A stretch of 64,000 nt of DNA from Bacteroidia bacterium (GCA_030429205.1 JAUICZ010000001.1:1044806-1108805); one strand, 5' to 3'. Positions 43,290-52,876 are shown, counted from the stretch's first letter. Numbers and translations are program-made. The notes: generated by a model from the sequence alone, not told the origin.

Positions 43290-44657
43290 ATGGTGCCACA
43301 TATTGCCAAAATGGGATGGTCCTTTAAAGGCGCAGGTCAGTATTATCTGCATGACAAGCAAGCCGACACCGATGAACGTGTTGGGTGGACCTATACGCAT
43401 AATATTCCGACCAACGACCCTGAAAAAGCCATGCGTTGGATGGCCTATACTTCAAGTCAAGCTCAGGCCTTAAAACAACAAGCAGGCGTTGCCCCAACAG
43501 GTAGAAAATATAAGTCAGGCCCTGTATACAGCTATAGTTTATCTTGGCATCCTGAGCAGCAACCAGATAGGCAAACCATGCTAGATGCCGCACTAGAAAC
43601 ACTAGGCTTATTGCAACTGGAAGAACATGAAGCCGTTATTGTCAATCATACGGATACGGCACATGACCATGTTCATGTAGTGGTCAACCTTATCCATCCT
43701 GAAAATGGTAAGAAAGCAGTAGTGTCTTATGATCGCTTAACCCTTTCTACATGGGCAGAACAAGTAGAAACGCTAGAAGGTGAAATTCGCTGCCCTCAAC
43801 GAGTTATTAATAATGAGCTTAGACGAGAGCAAGCCAATGAGAATAAACAATTGGCACTCGTTAAACACAGGGACAAGAAAGTAGAAAGAGCCGCTCATAT
43901 CCAAAAGCTATATACGAATACTAGTAACGGTCATGCTTTCCAGTCCGCATTACAGATGGCAGGCTATACCTTAGCCAATGGTCATAAAGGAAGATATGTC
44001 ATCGTAGATGCCTTCGGTCAAGAATATGCCCTAGCCCGACAATTGGAAGGACAAAGAGCCAAACATTTAAAAGAGCGATTTAAAGACCTTAAAGAGCTTC
44101 CTGAGGCAAAAGTTATATCTAAGCAAAGGAGTAAACCGTTTGACCGAGAAGCCTACGAAGCAGCCCGACAGCAAAAGATCGTAGATGCTGCCATTGAATG
44201 GGAACAAATGAAAACCAAAGGAAATGATAGCCCCCAGTCAGTAGCGCAGACAAAACCGAACCCCAGTGCAGAACATCTAAGAAAACTGGATGCCCTACGC
44301 GCCTGGGAGCAAAGATCCGATCAAAAGCGTAACCGCTTGAAGCAAAATTTAGAAGAGCAATATCAACGCAGCGAACTACTCAGGAAGATAGACATATTAA
44401 AAGAGCAAACCACTAAAAGAAGTTGGCTGACAAGCCGTAAAAAAGCACAGGCAGAACTATCCGCCCTGAAAAAGAATCTAGCGACTATAGATAGTCGTAT
44501 TCAGGAACAACAAGCCGCGTTGGAACAACAAATCAAAAAAGACCACCCTGAATATAAAGAACTACTCACGCAGAAAGAAGCGGAGTATAATCGACGTATG
44601 CAGGAACATCTAAAGCAGCTAAATAGTCGCGATAAAGATCATGAGTTGGGACTTTAA
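43290..44657 (+). CDS. mobA: MOBP-like relaxase/mobilization nuclease
   Basis: A 455-residue relaxase. The N-terminal nuclease domain has the metal site H120, H125, H127, H129 (NHTDTAHDHVHVVV). The C-terminal half is charged and coiled (KKVERAAHIQKLY, RNRLKQNLEEQYQRSELLRKID). The enzyme nicks oriT and leads the strand into the recipient. AAAGGAG precedes the ATG. The 3' end overlaps a convergent gene by 92 bp. Confidence 0.93.
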   Translation: MVPHIAKMGWSFKGAGQYYLHDKQADTDERVGWTYTHNIPTNDPEKAMRWMAYTSSQAQALKQQAGVAPTGRKYKSGPVYSYSLSWHPEQQPDRQTMLDAALETLGLLQLEEHEAVIVNHTDTAHDHVHVVVNLIHPENGKKAVVSYDRLTLSTWAEQVETLEGEIRCPQRVINNELRREQANENKQLALVKHRDKKVERAAHIQKLYTNTSNGHAFQSALQMAGYTLANGHKGRYVIVDAFGQEYALARQLEGQRAKHLKERFKDLKELPEAKVISKQRSKPFDREAYEAARQQKIVDAAIEWEQMKTKGNDSPQSVAQTKPNPSAEHLRKLDALRAWEQRSDQKRNRLKQNLEEQYQRSELLRKIDILKEQTTKRSWLTSRKKAQAELSALKKNLATIDSRIQEQQAALEQQIKKDHPEYKELLTQKEAEYNRRMQEHLKQLNSRDKDHELGL

Positions 44658-44988
44658 GCTGACTGTTTTGAGTTCTGATCTGCTGCCATTTAAACTGTAT
44701 ATACCGACTATAGAATTCAACCGTCATTATCTGATTGTAGATCTCTTTTTGTTCATCCTTGTTGCCACCTGTTTTACATGCTTCGTTCACAGCCTTTTGA
44801 ACAGCATTCAGATAAGCATCAGCCGCCTTATTGCTAGATCCATCGAAGGCTGTAATTATTTCATGAAAGCGAAACGTAGCGGATAGAAAATCTGTCTCTG
44901 GAGTATTGGTATCTGGGAAGTTATTCAGCCCTGTACGACGGATAAAATTCATGATCTCTTTCTGGTCTTTTTCGTTTAAAAAGTACAT
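44566..44988 (-). CDS. Hypothetical 140-residue protein overlapping the relaxase end
   Basis: Soluble and mainly helical (LNEKDQKEIMNFIRRTGLNNFP, KAADAYLNAVQKAVNEACKTGG, VEFYSRYIQFKWQQIRTQ). No domain is recognised. The last 31 codons are antisense to the relaxase C-terminus, a long overlap, so the frame could be partly spurious, but its composition is protein-like and only a short stretch of DNA would otherwise be empty. Confidence 0.5.
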   Translation of the reverse strand: MYFLNEKDQKEIMNFIRRTGLNNFPDTNTPETDFLSATFRFHEIITAFDGSSNKAADAYLNAVQKAVNEACKTGGNKDEQKEIYNQIMTVEFYSRYIQFKWQQIRTQNSQLKVPTHDLYRDYLAALDVPAYVDYTPLLSA

Positions 44989-45068
44989 TGCTTTTAATCT
45001 AAATCAGATGATTTTTTCGTAACTTAATAGGAGTAAATATTATACCATAACCCTATCAAAATTACCAT

Positions 45069-45434
45069 ATGGATCGTGATGGAATCTTGAACCTAGAAGC
45101 TCAGTACCGGGAGGAATTAGCTACAGCTAAAGAAAAGGCCAGAGCCGAACTCGAAGAGAAATACAGTAAGTATAGATATGTTGGCACAGCTCAAATGCAG
45201 GCTCAGGCAAAAGCCAATATGGCCAGGCAAATGGAAGAAGAAATCAAAGACCGTGTTGCGGAATTTGAGCAGCGTATCAATCACTTTCACTTTAAAGACT
45301 ATGGAGGTAGGGATGAGGCGATGCAACTTTTAAAGCGTAAAGAAAAAGAAACCGCCTATGAGCAGCGGCTTCAGGAGTACTTCAAGGAGCAATCAGCAGA
45401 TAGAAGCAAAGATAAAAAGGGTAGAGGTAGATAA
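45069..45434 (+). CDS. Hypothetical coiled-coil protein, 121 residues
   Basis: Mostly heptad-like Glu/Lys/Ala text (EAQYREELATAKEKARAELEEKYSKYRYVG, MARQMEEEIKDRVAEFEQRINHF) with a basic tail KDKKGRGR. It lies tail to tail with the coupling-protein gene, one base apart. A DNA-transfer accessory role is conceivable but not shown. Confidence 0.65.
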   Translation: MDRDGILNLEAQYREELATAKEKARAELEEKYSKYRYVGTAQMQAQAKANMARQMEEEIKDRVAEFEQRINHFHFKDYGGRDEAMQLLKRKEKETAYEQRLQEYFKEQSADRSKDKKGRGR

Positions 45435-45435
45435 A

Positions 45436-47412
45436 CTACCAATCTTCAAAACACCCTTTGAAAACAAATGGACTATATTCAAAGAACAATTTCCCTTTTT
45501 TGAACTGTGGTTTGAAGCTACATCGTTCTAGTCTTAAAGGCATCCCATCAGTGGGGAATATTATCGACCTGTTTGTATTTTTCCCCAATTTTATTTTTAC
45601 TTCCGTAGGGGTTAAAAGCGGACGTATCTCTTCTATGACTTCTTTGAGTTGCCCTTTGCCTTTAGTCTTTTTTACTATTGTATTACCTAACATTTCACTT
45701 GCCCATTTTGCCGTATGCAGGCTATTAATACCAAACAGCTGTACGGTAGAATTGCCAAGAATGGTATCATATCTATCCGCATAAAGTTTTTCTAGCTGCT
45801 CGAGCGATTGCAGAAAGCCCCATATGCGAATCCCATATCCTCTTAAAAACTCAAAACCTTTTCCAACTGTTTCAATTTCGGATAAACGAGCCATCTCATC
45901 GAGTAAGAGCAGCGTTGGCACACCGGAGTAGGTATCCTCTTTTTTAACAAGAATGATAGATAAAGAGATCATGGTTCGTAACCACCTGTGCTGTGAAGAC
46001 ATTAAAGAGTCCGGCAAGACCAAATAAACGGTTGTAGTACGCTTATGGAATTCTTTAAAAGAAAAATCGGATAGGATTAGCTGGTGTCGCATAGATGGGT
46101 CTCCTACCCATAGAAGACTGCGAGCCGCGGTTGTAAGAATAGATCCTTTTTCCCTGTCACCGGCTTCAAGCATTTTGGAGGCAACTGTTTGAATCAGACC
46201 ACCGCATGATGTTTCTTTCATCATGTCTATGAGGAGTTGCTCTAAACGTGTTGGGTCAGCATATTGCAAGTCTGGGTCAATACCCGAAAGTAAGTCTAAA
46301 ACAGTGCATAGGTGTTGTTTTTCTTTAGGAAAAGTGCTGATAACAAATGCGCAAAGAGCCGCAATAAGTGATTTAGCCATTTCTGTAAAGTGGGGTTCGT
46401 CAGTCTCTTCACTAACACAACCATCTGCAACTGCGAATAGCATTTCGCGAGCACGGTCATTATGAATGTCAATTTCTGAAAGAGGGTTGTATCGAAAAGA
46501 AGGCAATCCCTTGGTTTCCTTAAATGGATCTAAAAGATAAGCTCTGGCATTACTTGATTTGTGTCGGAAAGTGTTGCCTTTTATACCACACTCTTCGAGC
46601 CATTTTTTTGAGGAGCGGGCGCGCATGGTTTGCATAGTTAGTTCGCCCTTTGGGTCATTTATAATAGCATTACCAGCATATTGACAAAGGTTGGGTAAAA
46701 TGGCTGTTGTGCTCTTACCAGAACCTGTAAGACCAGCAGTGATAATGTGTGATTCATATTCTGCTTTTATAATTGGCGTTTTAGGCGCGTCGGGAAAAAG
46801 AGCCCTACCCAGAATAAGGTCTTTGCTGTTTAAGAAAAAGCTAGTGTTACTTTTTAATTTATGGATGGTATGTAAACTAGCCCACTTGCTACCCGATCCT
46901 TTGCCCTCAACAAAGGTTTGCCTGTACCATTGACCATCCTTAAAGCTGTGCCACCATTCAAAAGCTAGGGTAGGGACTATTGGAATGAGGACAGGTATGA
47001 TAATAGCACTGCTTATAAGCCACCAAAACAAGTTGGCGTATGTCTGAATGTGCCCCCAAAGTTGTTCTAGGCCTATTTGTTTGTATGAGGTGTAGACAGA
47101 CTCCCCAACAGGATAAATGTGTAGACTGATATTGTGTGCATAGATGTATGCAAGGAACAAGTACAAAAACTCTTTTCTGATCCATAGCTTTCTAAGTAGG
47201 TTGTTGCCTATCACCTCTATAAGTTGGATAGAGGGAAACAGGCTCGTCAATATTATTCCTGTGCGGAATAATAACTGGTTACTACCCGGTAGGAGTTGCT
47301 CGAAATAATGCTGTTCAGATCGGAATAGTTGTACTACTCCTAGCCATAAAAAAGCAATGGCCGTGAAGATCAGTAATCTATACAACCAAAGCCAACCAAA
47401 TGAAAATTTCAT
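45436..47412 (-). CDS. VirD4/TraG-type coupling protein
   Basis: A 658-residue membrane ATPase. Hydrophobic segments lie in residues 8-27, 50-65, 85-100 and 128-150, followed by a cytoplasmic ATPase with Walker A GLTGSGKST at 227-235, Walker B TLLLLDEMARL and the TraG-like signature ILTTAARSLLWVGD. These proteins bring the relaxase-DNA complex to the transfer channel. No VirB-like channel genes are present, so the element must borrow a channel. Confidence 0.93.
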   Translation of the reverse strand: MKFSFGWLWLYRLLIFTAIAFLWLGVVQLFRSEQHYFEQLLPGSNQLLFRTGIILTSLFPSIQLIEVIGNNLLRKLWIRKEFLYLFLAYIYAHNISLHIYPVGESVYTSYKQIGLEQLWGHIQTYANLFWWLISSAIIIPVLIPIVPTLAFEWWHSFKDGQWYRQTFVEGKGSGSKWASLHTIHKLKSNTSFFLNSKDLILGRALFPDAPKTPIIKAEYESHIITAGLTGSGKSTTAILPNLCQYAGNAIINDPKGELTMQTMRARSSKKWLEECGIKGNTFRHKSSNARAYLLDPFKETKGLPSFRYNPLSEIDIHNDRAREMLFAVADGCVSEETDEPHFTEMAKSLIAALCAFVISTFPKEKQHLCTVLDLLSGIDPDLQYADPTRLEQLLIDMMKETSCGGLIQTVASKMLEAGDREKGSILTTAARSLLWVGDPSMRHQLILSDFSFKEFHKRTTTVYLVLPDSLMSSQHRWLRTMISLSIILVKKEDTYSGVPTLLLLDEMARLSEIETVGKGFEFLRGYGIRIWGFLQSLEQLEKLYADRYDTILGNSTVQLFGINSLHTAKWASEMLGNTIVKKTKGKGQLKEVIEEIRPLLTPTEVKIKLGKNTNRSIIFPTDGMPLRLERCSFKPQFKKGKLFFEYSPFVFKGCFEDW

Positions 47413-47458
47413 AGTAATAAGGTTTGAATTGAAATGAATAAAAGTTTATAGGGGTTGA

Positions 47459-47728
47459 CTAAAGCGTATCTATTGCTTTTTTATTGAGGTAGTCATCTAT
47501 AGATTGGACATCATAGAGTATGGTACGAGATGTAACCTGAGAAAAGCGTATAGACTGTGTATCTCTTAGTTTTTGCAAAGTGGTTGGACTTTTAATGCCA
47601 AGGCGCTGCATCGCTTCTTTCTTGCTGATAAAGCGCTGTTCGGGTCGCTTATGTTGTTCTTGTACATATTTTATGACTTCATTTAACAAGGAATAAAAAG
47701 CGTCTTCTGATAAAGTGATTACATTCAT
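47459..47728 (-). CDS. Excisionase-type helix-turn-helix protein
   Basis: About 89 residues with a MerR/Xis-like helix-turn-helix (FISKKEAMQRLGIKSPTTLQKLRDTQSIRFSQVTSRTILYDVQSIDDYL), as in small DNA-binding proteins of Bacteroidota conjugative transposons. I chose the ATG at 47728 (MNVITLSED); an in-frame ATG at 47764 would add 12 residues. It precedes the coupling-protein gene on the same strand and may control excision or transfer. Confidence 0.8.
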   Translation of the reverse strand: MNVITLSEDAFYSLLNEVIKYVQEQHKRPEQRFISKKEAMQRLGIKSPTTLQKLRDTQSIRFSQVTSRTILYDVQSIDDYLNKKAIDTL

Positions 47729-47809
47729 GATAATAGGTTTAAGGTGATGATAATTATCAGCCATGATAGAGGCCGCCTATCGACGGCACTCTGATGACTG
47801 TTTACCGTT

Positions 47810-49657
47810 TCAATAGAGGGTACTGGTAACGGTAAATTGGGCATGATGGTGATTGTCCAAGTAATATTGCCAAAACTTAGCGATGTCTTGGGTGGTAATT
47901 ACCGGACTCGGGTTTAAGGGGCTGGAAACGAGGGTGACTTTAATGCCCTGTAAATCACCCATAGAGCAGTTGTTATTCAGTTCATTGGTTATAGATTCAA
48001 AGTCATCTAAAAAGGCTGTTCTGGTTTTGTATTGATTAAAATTCACCGTTCCTGTTTCAAAACCATCCCCGAAAAGGAATATCGACCTATGTGAAGCGTC
48101 GGAGCGACTAAGCTGGTTAAGAAAACTACATTGCGCAGCACTCCAATAAGTTGCTCCTTGATCAGCAGGAATTTTCGTCATAAAGGAATCTATGGCATAG
48201 TAGACCTCTTTAATAAAGCTATCCACAAGTGCTTTACGCTGTTTAGGTATTCTGGATAATGTATTGGTTGCTCCTGCTGGCAACTCTAAAGTGTATCCTT
48301 GAGGACGAGGGCTATTACCAATACAAGCCAGTGTAATACGCACACCATCATAAAGATGCTCTTCCTTATGTAGCTGTAATTCCTTTTCAACAAGATAATG
48401 CGCAACTTTTTTAGGGTCTTGTTTGGCTAACGCGGATTCAGAAATACTTTTATCGTACCCTAGAATGATATCATGAGTAGTTGGTGTCTCTGTACAGGCG
48501 GTTAAAGAAAGGGTAGCACAAGCAGCTATGAGCATTGCTGTTCGCATATTAGCCTTCTTTTTACTGTCCAGATTATTGCTATTCGCCGTATGCCAGGACT
48601 GATTAACAGCAGATTTAACTTGTTCAGCTACGGTATCCTGTTCATTTTGAACCTTGCTTTTTTGCTGCATCGAAGCTCTGGTAGCCGCTTTAGCTGTTTC
48701 ATAAATGCTCAGTTTTTTCTTATGTTCTTTCTTAGCTCCTTTATTAACTTTTTCATCAAACTCCGTATTGATGAGTTCTAGGTCTAAGTCGTTATTCTCT
48801 ATGGTAGCATCTATTTTGAAAGAATCCTTCGTGCATTTATCCAGTATTTTTGAGATACCGTAGAGCGTCTTATCCTTGTTGTGCCAATAAGCTACTACAA
48901 TACTCATCAGGTAGATGCCAATATTGAGCAACGATAGTAATGCTTGGTGCTGACCCTCTGACTTAACTCTAAGCACGATTTGTGTAGTTAGCGCAGCAAG
49001 ACCGAATGCCAACGCTGTATAAGCTATAAACTTGTTACCCTCCTCGATTCCTTTGGTGAAATAGTGTGCTGATAAAAAGAAGAGCCCGGCTATCATCACA
49101 GTCAACATATATACCATGTGAATAGGTAGTGGTAGCGTGTCGATAATAATTGCATAGGTCAAAGGGCTCTCACCACTAACAAAGCCAAGTCCGACTAAAA
49201 TGTAAACTAGGGTATTTGCAAGCAGGCTTCTAATAGGATTAAGGTAAGTCTCAAGGTCTATTCCTTTAGCCGTTAAGAAGTTGATACAACGATTATACAA
49301 TAACGTAATCTTGAGTTTTTCATATTCTAAGAATTTAATTTGCTTCTTGTGCTCGATCTCTTTTTTCTTTCTTTCAGGTTCATGTTCGCCTGCGATTTCT
49401 TTTTTGATTTGCTCCATTGAGAGATTGGCTTTTGCTTCCTCTTCGTTTGCTCGAGCATTAGCAAGTTTTTCCTCAGCCTCTTGGATACGACTGGAATATT
49501 TTGCTTTTACTTCTCTTTCCGCATCTTGGTTGATGGCATCAAGATTGGAAGCATCATTTAGACCACCTTTGCTGGCTTGTTTGATGTATTCATTCGCAAA
49601 GGAATGAATCGTCGATTGGTTAGCAGCTTTGTTTTTATTGGCTTTAAATAGATTCAT
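47810..49657 (-). CDS. Membrane protein fused to a MIDAS-containing lipoprotein-like domain
   Basis: The start (MNLFKANKN) is preferred over 49684 because the best promoter box lies at 49682-49689. Numbering in the longer frame, residues 60-120 are a coiled coil (AEEKLANARANEEEAKANL), four hydrophobic spans lie at about 154-170, 176-204, 218-238 and 250-266, and a charged linker follows. At residue 380 a second signal-like start appears, MRTAMLIAACATLSLTAC with a lipobox Cys, then DIILGYDKSIS, a DxSxS MIDAS motif (D411). The second half resembles a von Willebrand factor A domain. Internal initiation at 48547 could yield a free lipoprotein. Function unknown. Confidence 0.75.
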   Translation of the reverse strand: MNLFKANKNKAANQSTIHSFANEYIKQASKGGLNDASNLDAINQDAEREVKAKYSSRIQEAEEKLANARANEEEAKANLSMEQIKKEIAGEHEPERKKKEIEHKKQIKFLEYEKLKITLLYNRCINFLTAKGIDLETYLNPIRSLLANTLVYILVGLGFVSGESPLTYAIIIDTLPLPIHMVYMLTVMIAGLFFLSAHYFTKGIEEGNKFIAYTALAFGLAALTTQIVLRVKSEGQHQALLSLLNIGIYLMSIVVAYWHNKDKTLYGISKILDKCTKDSFKIDATIENNDLDLELINTEFDEKVNKGAKKEHKKKLSIYETAKAATRASMQQKSKVQNEQDTVAEQVKSAVNQSWHTANSNNLDSKKKANMRTAMLIAACATLSLTACTETPTTHDIILGYDKSISESALAKQDPKKVAHYLVEKELQLHKEEHLYDGVRITLACIGNSPRPQGYTLELPAGATNTLSRIPKQRKALVDSFIKEVYYAIDSFMTKIPADQGATYWSAAQCSFLNQLSRSDASHRSIFLFGDGFETGTVNFNQYKTRTAFLDDFESITNELNNNCSMGDLQGIKVTLVSSPLNPSPVITTQDIAKFWQYYLDNHHHAQFTVTSTLY

Positions 49658-49681
49658 AGTTAAACTAATTTGATTACAGCT

Positions 49682-49689
49682 CAAAGGTA
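49682..49689 (-). promoter_or_regulatory. -7 promoter box of the MIDAS fusion gene
   Basis: The minus strand reads TACCTTTG, an exact TAnnTTTG match, 25 bp before the preferred ATG at 49657. Confidence 0.6.
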
Positions 49690-49761
49690 TAGTAAAATAT
49701 ATGCGAATTGTTGCTTAAAGTGTTGGTAATAAGTGTTTTATATGTATTGTTGTATATTTAT

Positions 49762-49803
49762 TTGAATTCTTGTAGATAATTGTGAATTGTTTGGAATTCT
49801 TGT
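49762..49803. repeat. Short repeats in the divergent promoter region
   Basis: GAATTCTTGT occurs twice 31 bp apart, with TTGTGAATT units between and beyond. They may be regulator sites for the divergent genes at 49657 and 49863. A TAGTTTTA box (49823-49830) lies towards the plus-strand gene. Confidence 0.45.
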
Positions 49804-49862
49804 GAATTCACAAACCTGTCTCTAGTTTTATATATTTATGAGAGTCTAAAAATCAGTCACTA

Positions 49863-51449
49863 ATGAATAAAGAGAGTCAACTAGCGGTTGATAAACAATT
49901 TTCCAAAAAAGAGGATGAGCATTTTATTGATAATCTTAAATTTTCAGAAGAAGGGATTAAAGAATTCTGGAACAGATATTATGAGGGAGAGAATTTAATT
50001 TATAGTAAAGTCTATAAGAAGACAGATGACTTAGGTGGAATTCATATAAGCAAATGGAAGCCTGAACTTAATAATCGTTACAAGTTCACTCCTCAGGAGA
50101 TGAGCCATTACAAAGCTAGCATAAGGGAATTGAGTAAGGGGGTATTCAAGCCTAGGGATATCAAGAAAAGGTTCAGGTACAAAATTACCGACAAGCAGGA
50201 TTTGTTTAAGAGGGCAAAAGGATATATTAAAACTATTCTGGAGCTTTTAGATGTACCTAATGAGGAAATATTAGCCGAACACCAATCTTTATATGGGAAA
50301 AGGTGGTATGCCTATTTTTTATATCAGCCTACTTCTCTCTTTAATGCTTTTAATAGAGAGCCGATTTTAGGTAGAGCTGTTGTCTTTGTTAAGATGTGTG
50401 AAATGTCAGACACAGAGAGTGACTTATCTCCAACTAATCCAATTCACAATAAGAAATATAGAGTTCATACATATAATGCAGGAATTGAAAACCCAATGAA
50501 TTATTATGGCGATTATGAAATACCTGTTGGTGTTGGGAAAAATATAGTCATATTTGACCTGTTTTCTAAATACAATGCACGAAGATTACACATCAAGATG
50601 TTCTATGATAAGCAAACTAAAAAGGAAAAGAATTCTAAGTACATGTTAGGGATGTACAATGCTTATGAGGATGGTAGTATTCTTAGTGGAAATATTCTTT
50701 TTGAGGAAATTCCCATTGATATAAAAGATGAAGTACTAAAAGAAGACAATTTTTCAATTATTTATAATCCTGCTGAATATTCTCAAATTAGTGAGGAGGT
50801 TAGAAGCTTTTTTACATTATCACAAAGTAATTTACTTGTATTGCCGGAGAGGCTGAATCAAATAGTAGACTTACCTCATCTCGAGAGGATGATTACAATC
50901 AATCAAGATAAGTTTTCACAGTTTCTAGAAAAACCATCACCAAAACTTTCTGTTGCAATACCTGAGACACTCTCAAAAAGTAATATAGTTGGCGCAAATA
51001 GGATCCTAACTAAGTTGCGAGAAGATTTTTCAGTTAAACAAAACAGTACAGAATTACCTATACTCAATATTAGTGTAAATGAGGCGGAAAGCGACTCAAA
51101 TAAATATCGGAGTTCTTTATCTCTATTTGAAGATTTAAAAGCTATAAAGACAACCCGGTATTTTATTCTGTTTATTGATAATGGTACTTCTTTTGACTAT
51201 GAATTAATTAAATTTTCTTGGGCTTTAGCCTTTGCAAAAGTAGTAATTGTTTTATCAGAGTCTGGTGCGATTTCAGATAAAGTACTTGAGTTGTTAACCA
51301 GAGATAAAGACTTGCAGGAAAGCTTGTTTATACCTACTTCTTTTGATGGTGAGTTAGATGAAGATACGAGTAATGAACTTTATTTATATGTCAAATCTAT
51401 TATTCTAAAATATTTGCCAGAATCACTTGCAAGTTCAGTATCGGAATGA
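49863..51449 (+). CDS. Hypothetical 528-residue protein
   Basis: I do not recognise it. The first 250 residues are charged, with FTPQEMSHYKASIREL and DLFKRAKGYIKTILELLDVP helices; the middle gives beta-rich text (NIVIFDLFSKYNARRLHIKMFYDKQ). The last 130 residues (KTTRYFILFIDNGTSFDYELIKFSWALAFAKVVIVLSESG) look like an alpha/beta fold in which a strand ends in a loop, as in TIR-like or nucleoside-hydrolase-like effectors, but no catalytic motif can be fixed. It forms a unit with the next gene. Confidence 0.75.
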   Translation: MNKESQLAVDKQFSKKEDEHFIDNLKFSEEGIKEFWNRYYEGENLIYSKVYKKTDDLGGIHISKWKPELNNRYKFTPQEMSHYKASIRELSKGVFKPRDIKKRFRYKITDKQDLFKRAKGYIKTILELLDVPNEEILAEHQSLYGKRWYAYFLYQPTSLFNAFNREPILGRAVVFVKMCEMSDTESDLSPTNPIHNKKYRVHTYNAGIENPMNYYGDYEIPVGVGKNIVIFDLFSKYNARRLHIKMFYDKQTKKEKNSKYMLGMYNAYEDGSILSGNILFEEIPIDIKDEVLKEDNFSIIYNPAEYSQISEEVRSFFTLSQSNLLVLPERLNQIVDLPHLERMITINQDKFSQFLEKPSPKLSVAIPETLSKSNIVGANRILTKLREDFSVKQNSTELPILNISVNEAESDSNKYRSSLSLFEDLKAIKTTRYFILFIDNGTSFDYELIKFSWALAFAKVVIVLSESGAISDKVLELLTRDKDLQESLFIPTSFDGELDEDTSNELYLYVKSIILKYLPESLASSVSE

Positions 51450-51478
51450 TATTCTAGATTGATAGTTTGGAGAGAAAA

Positions 51479-51835
51479 ATGTATGAGTTAACACCTACAG
51501 GTAAAATCTTTGAATTTTTATACAGAACTGACTTTATAAATAGTATCAAAGATATTGAACCCAATCCTAGTCCAGAAACAATAGTGTTTCACATGATGGA
51601 GTTTATTAAAAACCTTTCTTATAACGACTGGAATGTAGATGAAGCAATTGGTCTATATCAGGAAGTTTACCAGTGTGAAAATGATGACAGGGCCTTAGCA
51701 GTAAAAGAGTTTGATGCTAAGTTGATTTCTGAATACATAAATGAGTCTGAAATGTCCCAAATTGATTTTCAAAACATGTTTGGCTTTCAGAGAGTGGAGA
51801 CAGAGGTTGGCAATACTCCAGAATTAAATAGGTAG
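51479..51835 (+). CDS. Hypothetical 118-residue acidic protein, partner of the 528-residue protein
   Basis: The ATG at 51479 is chosen since TTGGAGAGA lies 5 bp before it as a ribosome site; an in-frame TTG at 51467 is part of that site. Acidic, helical, no signal peptide (FEFLYRTDFINSIKDIEPNPSPETIVFHMMEF, DEAIGLYQEVYQCEND). It follows the larger gene by 29 bp and may be its regulator or immunity partner. No family recognised. Confidence 0.65.
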   Translation: MYELTPTGKIFEFLYRTDFINSIKDIEPNPSPETIVFHMMEFIKNLSYNDWNVDEAIGLYQEVYQCENDDRALAVKEFDAKLISEYINESEMSQIDFQNMFGFQRVETEVGNTPELNR

Positions 51836-51898
51836 TTTTTTTTGATAATTACTTTCAACATCCTCTTCCGTCTCAGGTATACTCAATAAGCTTGGTAC

Positions 51899-52876
51899 TC
51901 ATTTGGACAATGTATGCGTGTGGCTTACACAACATTTGGCTAAAATATCTGGGTTGTATCCTCCCTCCAAAACAGATACTACGTGTCCTTGACAATGAGT
52001 GTCTGCGACGCTCATGATTTTCTTTGTTATAAGGTCAAAATCATTTTCTAATAAGAGTTGCCGCCCTGGTTGGTCGTTAAAAAGAGCATCTTTAGGCGAG
52101 TCATCTTGATGGGCATCAAACCCAGCAGATATAAAGATAAAGTCAGGTTTCCATTTACTGAGGGTTGGAATGATCTCGCTATCAAACAATTCATGCCATA
52201 CTTCTGGATTGCATTGTACTGGAACTGCAATGTTGCGAATATTATTGAACTTCCCTTTATCACTATGATGTTGATATGGCCAAAGATCCTCTTGGTGAAT
52301 GGAGAAAAACAGGATGTTTGGATCATCTTTGACAATATCTTCTGTGCCATTACCATGATGCACATCAAAATCAATGATAGCAACATTGTTAACACTAGCC
52401 TGTGTTAATGCATATTTAGCTGCTATTGCAATGTTATTAAAGATGCAAAAACCCATAGAGCTATTTCTAACTGCATGATGCCCCGGTGGACGCACAAGGC
52501 AAAATGCATTTCTATATATACCTGCTAATACATCATCTACTGCCTTACAACTTGCACCAACCCCATAAAGTACTGAATCAAACGAGCCATGGGAAATACG
52601 AGTATCTTCATCAACATTATGTGGGGCGTCCCCTTCTTGTAACGTGGCATCAATTTCTTGTAAATGTTCAAAGTATTTTTGTGTATGAGCAAGAAGCACT
52701 TGTTCACGAGTCCCTTTGGGGCTATTAACCCATACTACATTGTTTTGGGTATCTTGAGGATAAGCCTTTTCCAACATATCCAATACAATTGACAAACGCT
52801 CAGGACGTTCCGGGTGATCTTTGCCTGTATTGTGCAATAGAGAATTACTGTTCCTATATAGGGCTGTTTTATCCAT
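51899..52876 (-). CDS. Histone-deacetylase-family hydrolase (AcuC/HDAC-like)
   Basis: The class II HDAC fold is intact: HPERPERL at the start, RPPGHHAVRNSSMGFCIFNN with the His-His dyad, zinc ligands in IIDFDVHHGNGTED and SAGFDAHQDD, and the transition-state Tyr in LEGGY. It should deacylate a lysine or a small acylated amine. The start MDKTALYRN (52876) fits the family and a -7-like box TATCTTTA on the minus strand (52906-52913); the ORF runs 23 codons further. It is convergent with the 118-residue gene. Compare the variant HDAC-fold domain at 19192-20373. Confidence 0.93.
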   Translation of the reverse strand: MDKTALYRNSNSLLHNTGKDHPERPERLSIVLDMLEKAYPQDTQNNVVWVNSPKGTREQVLLAHTQKYFEHLQEIDATLQEGDAPHNVDEDTRISHGSFDSVLYGVGASCKAVDDVLAGIYRNAFCLVRPPGHHAVRNSSMGFCIFNNIAIAAKYALTQASVNNVAIIDFDVHHGNGTEDIVKDDPNILFFSIHQEDLWPYQHHSDKGKFNNIRNIAVPVQCNPEVWHELFDSEIIPTLSKWKPDFIFISAGFDAHQDDSPKDALFNDQPGRQLLLENDFDLITKKIMSVADTHCQGHVVSVLEGGYNPDILAKCCVSHTHTLSK

